A stretch of DNA of 64,000 nucleotides, taken from positions 21,305 to 85,304 of the forward strand of contig CAYNHL010000002.1 of NCBI GenBank assembly GCA_964397015.1, in the 5' to 3' direction. Origin of the DNA: MADRE2 sp964397015 (GTDB lineage: Bacteria > Desulfobacterota > Desulfobacteria > Desulfobacterales > Desulfobacteraceae). Positions within the stretch are counted from its first letter, which is position 1, and the number at the start of each line of letters is the position of its first letter. Below the pieces are notes generated by a model. The model was not told the DNA's origin. It was given only the letters and a program-made list of their open reading frames with translations, and ran no database searches. Both the position numbers and the translations under genes were made by a program. Positions 60,518 to 64,000 of this stretch are shown here, piece after piece.

Positions 60518-62206
60518 ATGATTATCGGACTTGATGTCGGCGGAACACATACGGATGCCGTGATTTTAAGCAAACGCGGCCTCGAACGGAAAGTCAAGGT
60601 GCCTACGGACTCTTCAAACCTTTTTCACACGGTGCTTTCCGGGCTGACCGCCCTGCTTGCGGATATCGATCCCAAGCAGATTCAGCGTATCGTAATATCA
60701 ACCACATTGACCACCAATGCCATCATTGAAAACAAGCTGGACTCCATCGGCATGATTGTATCGGCCGGACCGGGCATTGACCCGGAATCTTTCAGAACAG
60801 GCAGGCATTATTATCCGGTGGCAGGATCCATCAATCACCGTGGAAGAGAAAAGGAACCGGTCAATGAACGGCAGATCGAAGCAATCGTCGGGGAATTGAA
60901 AAAAGCGGGTATCGAGTGCGTAGGCGTGGTGAGCAAATTCAGTGTCCGAAATCCCGCTCATGAGATTCTTATCAAGCGTATAATGAATAAACATTTCAAG
61001 AAAATTTTTTTAGGGCATCACGTATCCGGCAATTTGAATTTCCCCAGGAGAATTGCCACAACTCATCTGAATGCCGCTGTTTTCGGCATGCATAAATCCT
61101 TTTTTGAGGCGGTCAAGAAATCCCTGGTTGAAAAGGGACTTACAGTTCCCATCCAGATTCTAAAGGCGGACGGGGGCACCATGACTCTGGACGCTTCAAT
61201 GGATTTTCCCGGTCAGACAATTCTTTCAGGACCTGCGGCAAGCATTATGGGTGCCATTCCCCATGCCCCTGCGGATGCGGATACCCTTGTGCTGGATATA
61301 GGAGGAACCACAACGGATTTTGCAGTGCTGGTCAACAAGGTGCCCCTTTTGGAACCTGTCGGAATCCGCCGGGGCAGGTATAAAAGCCTGATCCGGTCAC
61401 TTCGTACTTATTCAAAAGGAATCGGTGGTGATTCCGCCATCCAGGTAAAGGATTCGAAACTCATGATCGGTCCCGGCCGTAAAGGACCGGCCATGGCATT
61501 TGGAGGACCCTGCCCGACTCCCACCGATGCCCTGGTTTTCCAGGGAGTTATGGATACCGGCGACCGCAGTCTGTCTGAAAACGGCATCCGGCAGATATCT
61601 GACCAGCTCGGGATATCCATGGCCGACACAGCGGCAAGGATAATTGAAAAAACCTGCAAAATGATTCTGGGCCGGGCATTTAAAATGGTGGACCGGATTA
61701 ATGAAAAACCGGTATACACGGTACATGATTTTCTTGAAGGCTATAAAATAATTCCAAAGAAAATTTTGCTTCTCGGGGGGCCGGCCAAGTATTTCGCGCC
61801 TGAAATCCAGGCTCTTTCAGGGATTGATACCGATGTAGTGCCACAATACTCCGTTGCCAACGCCATTGGTGCAGCGACCGCCAGAACAACCTGCGAGGTA
61901 TCCTTGTTCGTCGACACCGAACAGGGGATCGCCACGGCGCCGGAAGAAGATTTTGCCGAACCTGTTTCCAAGACATACACAGAAGATGATGCCGTTGAAA
62001 CTGCCTATAACCTGCTGAGAGAAAAAGCACTCAATTCAGGCGCTGACCCGGAAAACCTGGAAGATGTCGAAGTGGTGGAATTCCAGAAGTTCAATATTGT
62101 TCGTAATTTTTCACCCAGGGGAAAGCTGTACCGGACTAAAATTCAACTCAAGCCCGGCCTGATAAAAGGATTTGAAACCGTGTGCCAGAAAATGGAGAGG
62201 GAATGA
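60518..62206 (+). CDS. Hydantoinase/oxoprolinase family protein
   Basis: An ATP-dependent amidohydrolase-type protein of the HyuA family, 562 residues, cytoplasmic. ASKHA-fold nucleotide motifs are visible: IIGLDVGGTHTDAVILSKRG at the N-terminus, VISTTLTTNAIIENKLD, and LVLDIGGTTTDFAVLVN in the middle, then LLLGGPAKYF. No HyuB partner is adjacent, so the true substrate is uncertain; stand-alone members occur in methanogens and sulfate reducers. The stop overlaps the start of the deacylase gene by 4 bases, so the two are coupled. Confidence 0.85.
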   Translation: MIIGLDVGGTHTDAVILSKRGLERKVKVPTDSSNLFHTVLSGLTALLADIDPKQIQRIVISTTLTTNAIIENKLDSIGMIVSAGPGIDPESFRTGRHYYPVAGSINHRGREKEPVNERQIEAIVGELKKAGIECVGVVSKFSVRNPAHEILIKRIMNKHFKKIFLGHHVSGNLNFPRRIATTHLNAAVFGMHKSFFEAVKKSLVEKGLTVPIQILKADGGTMTLDASMDFPGQTILSGPAASIMGAIPHAPADADTLVLDIGGTTTDFAVLVNKVPLLEPVGIRRGRYKSLIRSLRTYSKGIGGDSAIQVKDSKLMIGPGRKGPAMAFGGPCPTPTDALVFQGVMDTGDRSLSENGIRQISDQLGISMADTAARIIEKTCKMILGRAFKMVDRINEKPVYTVHDFLEGYKIIPKKILLLGGPAKYFAPEIQALSGIDTDVVPQYSVANAIGAATARTTCEVSLFVDTEQGIATAPEEDFAEPVSKTYTEDDAVETAYNLLREKALNSGADPENLEDVEVVEFQKFNIVRNFSPRGKLYRTKIQLKPGLIKGFETVCQKMERE

Positions 62207-63519
62207 TGCAGCACGCCAAACATAAAACCGGCCTGGTTTTTTTCCCTGCATTTGACTGGGCCATCGATCCTACACACCCGGAAAGAGAAGAGCGGTTGCT
62301 GTATACACAGGACCAGGTTCTGGAAGAAGGCGTTTTTGATATTGAAGGTATAGTGGAATACAAACCGGAGATGATCTGTGCGGATGATATCCGGCGGGTT
62401 CATTTCTGTGTTCCGGATGAAGCGTCCATTACAACCCAGTCACATTTGATCAGTGCAGGCGGTGCTGTAGCTGTTGCAAAGGCGGTCATGCGAAAGGAAG
62501 TGGAAAAGGGATTCGCACTGGTACGTCCTCCCGGTCATCATGCCATGCGGGTGGCCCACGGTGGTCGGGGGTTCTGCTATATCAACATGGAAGCCATCAT
62601 GGTAGAATACTTGAGGTCTCAGCACGGTATCAAAAAAGTTGCGATAATCGATACAGACTGTCATCATGGCGACGGCTCCAGTGACATTTACTGGCATGAC
62701 CCGGATGTGCTGTTTGTCTCCCTGCACCAGGACGGCAGAACCATGTATCCCGGAACAGGATTCCCCAGTGATCTCGGTGGTCCCAATGCAAAAGGATACA
62801 CATTGAACATTCCCCTGCCGCCCGGAACTTCTGCAGAAGGCTACCTTTACGTGATACGCAATACCGTTCTGCCCATACTCAAGGAATTCGGAGCTGATAT
62901 TGTCATTAATTCAGCCGGGCAGGACAATCACTACACCGATCCGTTGACCAACATGAATTTTTCAGCCCAGGGATATGCCGAGCTTACTGAGCTGCTCAAA
63001 GCTGATATCGCTGTCCTGGAAGGCGGATATGCCATTGAAGGCGCACTTCCCTATGTGAATCTGGGCATTATTCTGGCAATGGCCGGCCTGGATTATTCAG
63101 GTGTGATCGAACCTGATTTCGACCCGGAAAAGCTCAGGCAGTCTGTAAGTATTACGGACAAAATTAAAAAAACATCTGATGTGATCAATTCCTATTGGGA
63201 AAAACGTGACCAGATGCGCCAGGATGCTTCAGACAAGCCCGGAGATATTATTAGCCGCCATCGTGAAATTTTTTATGATACGGACAATATCTTTGAACGC
63301 CAGAAAGAAAGCGTACGTGTCTGCCACGAGTGCGGAGGCAGCCTTGAAATAGAATCCCACGCCACGCCGGGCCGGCATATCCTTGCAGTCCACATTCCGC
63401 TGAATGCCTGTAAGGACTGTATTGAACAAGGATACAAGTTTTATGAAAAGGCTGACAAAAACAAGTTTCATTTTGTTTTTCTCCAGGACCGCCCACAAGG
63501 ATTGTACAGCATAAAGTGA
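62203..63519 (+). CDS. Histone-deacetylase-family deacylase with C-terminal Cys4 tail
   Basis: A 438-residue zinc hydrolase of the HDAC/AcuC/acetylpolyamine-amidohydrolase family: RPPGHHAMRVAHGGRGFCYI (tandem His), VAIIDTDCHHGDGSSDIYW (zinc Asp/His) and VLEGGYAIEGAL. It removes acyl groups from lysines or polyamines. A C-terminal extension carries two CxxC pairs (VCHECGGSL, ACKDCIEQG), likely a zinc ribbon. The start is one of two ATGs at 62203/62206 after GAGAGGGA. Its stop codon is shared with the GTG start of epmA, suggesting a shared transcript. Confidence 0.88.
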   Translation: MMQHAKHKTGLVFFPAFDWAIDPTHPEREERLLYTQDQVLEEGVFDIEGIVEYKPEMICADDIRRVHFCVPDEASITTQSHLISAGGAVAVAKAVMRKEVEKGFALVRPPGHHAMRVAHGGRGFCYINMEAIMVEYLRSQHGIKKVAIIDTDCHHGDGSSDIYWHDPDVLFVSLHQDGRTMYPGTGFPSDLGGPNAKGYTLNIPLPPGTSAEGYLYVIRNTVLPILKEFGADIVINSAGQDNHYTDPLTNMNFSAQGYAELTELLKADIAVLEGGYAIEGALPYVNLGIILAMAGLDYSGVIEPDFDPEKLRQSVSITDKIKKTSDVINSYWEKRDQMRQDASDKPGDIISRHREIFYDTDNIFERQKESVRVCHECGGSLEIESHATPGRHILAVHIPLNACKDCIEQGYKFYEKADKNKFHFVFLQDRPQGLYSIK

Positions 63520-64000
63520 CATTCGATTCCAGTCTGAGATTCAAGAACTTGACCATCCGGGCACGTATCATCGCTGCAATCCGGGATTTTTTCTGCAACC
63601 GGGGATACCTTGAGATCGAAACCCCGGTACGCAACAAGGAGATGATTCCAGAAGCGCATATTGATGCCGTGACATCTGAGAACTGGTTCCTCCAGGCATC
63701 TCCCGAGCTGTGCATGAAACGTCTTTTATGTACAGGTCACGACAGAATTTTTCAGATATGCAGGGTCTTTAGAAAACAGGAAAGGGGGCGACTGCACCTG
63801 CCTGAATTCACTCTCCTGGAATGGTACACCAGGGATTCGGATTACAGGGACCTGATGACCCAGATAGAATGCCTGGTCCGGTACGTGGCAAAAAAGGCAG
63901 GGTATGGCGGTAAACTGGATTACCAGGACAATTCCGTAGAAATCGATGCCCCGTGGCAGCGCCTGACCGTGGCTGAATCATTCACGCGGCATGCCGGCAT
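63516..64000 (+). CDS. epmA: Elongation factor P lysyltransferase EpmA (partial, runs off window)
   Basis: Lysyl-tRNA-synthetase paralog (PoxA/GenX/YjeA) that adds beta-lysine to EF-P, helping ribosomes pass polyproline. About 161 codons are visible from GTG 63516: FDSSLRFKNLTIRARIIAAI, RGYLEIETPVRNKEMIPEAH, FLQASPELCMKRLLCTGHDR, FQICRVFRKQERGRLHLPEF and LLEWY. There is no anticodon-binding domain before the catalytic core, unlike LysS, so it is EpmA. The start overlaps the deacylase stop as GTGA. Confidence 0.9.
   Translation, partial: MTFDSSLRFKNLTIRARIIAAIRDFFCNRGYLEIETPVRNKEMIPEAHIDAVTSENWFLQASPELCMKRLLCTGHDRIFQICRVFRKQERGRLHLPEFTLLEWYTRDSDYRDLMTQIECLVRYVAKKAGYGGKLDYQDNSVEIDAPWQRLTVAESFTRHAG

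Overview
The window looks like a piece of a chromosome from a Gram-negative, strictly anaerobic, sulfate-reducing type bacterium, most likely Desulfobacterota (Desulfobacterales-like). Supporting signs are an HdrC/HdrB pair, IorAB, a NifS with a short NifU, futalosine hydrolase, LpxC, many sigma-54 activators and a PspFABC stress module. This assignment is inferred from gene content; no rRNA lies in the window. I saw no tRNA, CRISPR array, prophage or insertion sequence. The region is dense core-type chromosome, with many overlapping start/stop codons.

Layout. 1-2140: divergent pspF and pspABC with a sigma-54 promoter. 2200-3644: hdrC-hdrB behind an FNR-type site. 3653-10450 (minus): LysR, transglutaminase-like protein, ABC exporter and MscS channel. 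10573-10761: small membrane ORF. 10900-16476 (minus): oppABCDF. 17010-20716: long acyl-CoA dehydrogenase, MetE-like protein and a second transglutaminase-like protein. 20935-25768: HEAT protein, small protein, ferredoxin, then PAS sigma-54 activator, cfa and a geranylgeranyl-reductase-like flavoprotein, whose 3' end overlaps clpB (minus, 25704-28316). 28489-32536: HTH/two-CW protein, cysE, cysK, facing nifU-nifS. 32779-34012: proC and a small conserved protein.

34293-38695 (minus) is the most unusual part. In transcription order it encodes a rubredoxin-like mini-protein; a rhodanese-ferritin fusion whose catalytic cysteine codon is an in-frame TGA followed by a SECIS-like hairpin; a flavoprotein of the family otherwise found as the N-terminal half of SelD fusions; and a VTT-membrane/dihydrolipoamide-dehydrogenase fusion. 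I read this as a selenocysteine-containing redox operon. A LysR regulator of the selenium-associated type at 58623-59537 fits with the organism using selenocysteine.

38860-44972: aminopeptidase P, chemoreceptor, PatB-type lyase, solute-binding protein. 44963-48659 (minus): iorA-iorB-aroQ-mqnB, joining aromatic amino acid, shikimate and menaquinone chemistry. 48700-52260 (minus): yifB/comM, hslO, phosphoesterase, His-rich protein. 52415-58615: lpxC, DUF4390, ntrY-ntrX-like pair (NtrX with a degenerate GAFTGA loop), rsmD, coaD. 58623-64000: selenium-type LysR, enoyl-CoA hydratase-like protein, hydantoinase-like protein, HDAC-family deacylase and the start of epmA.
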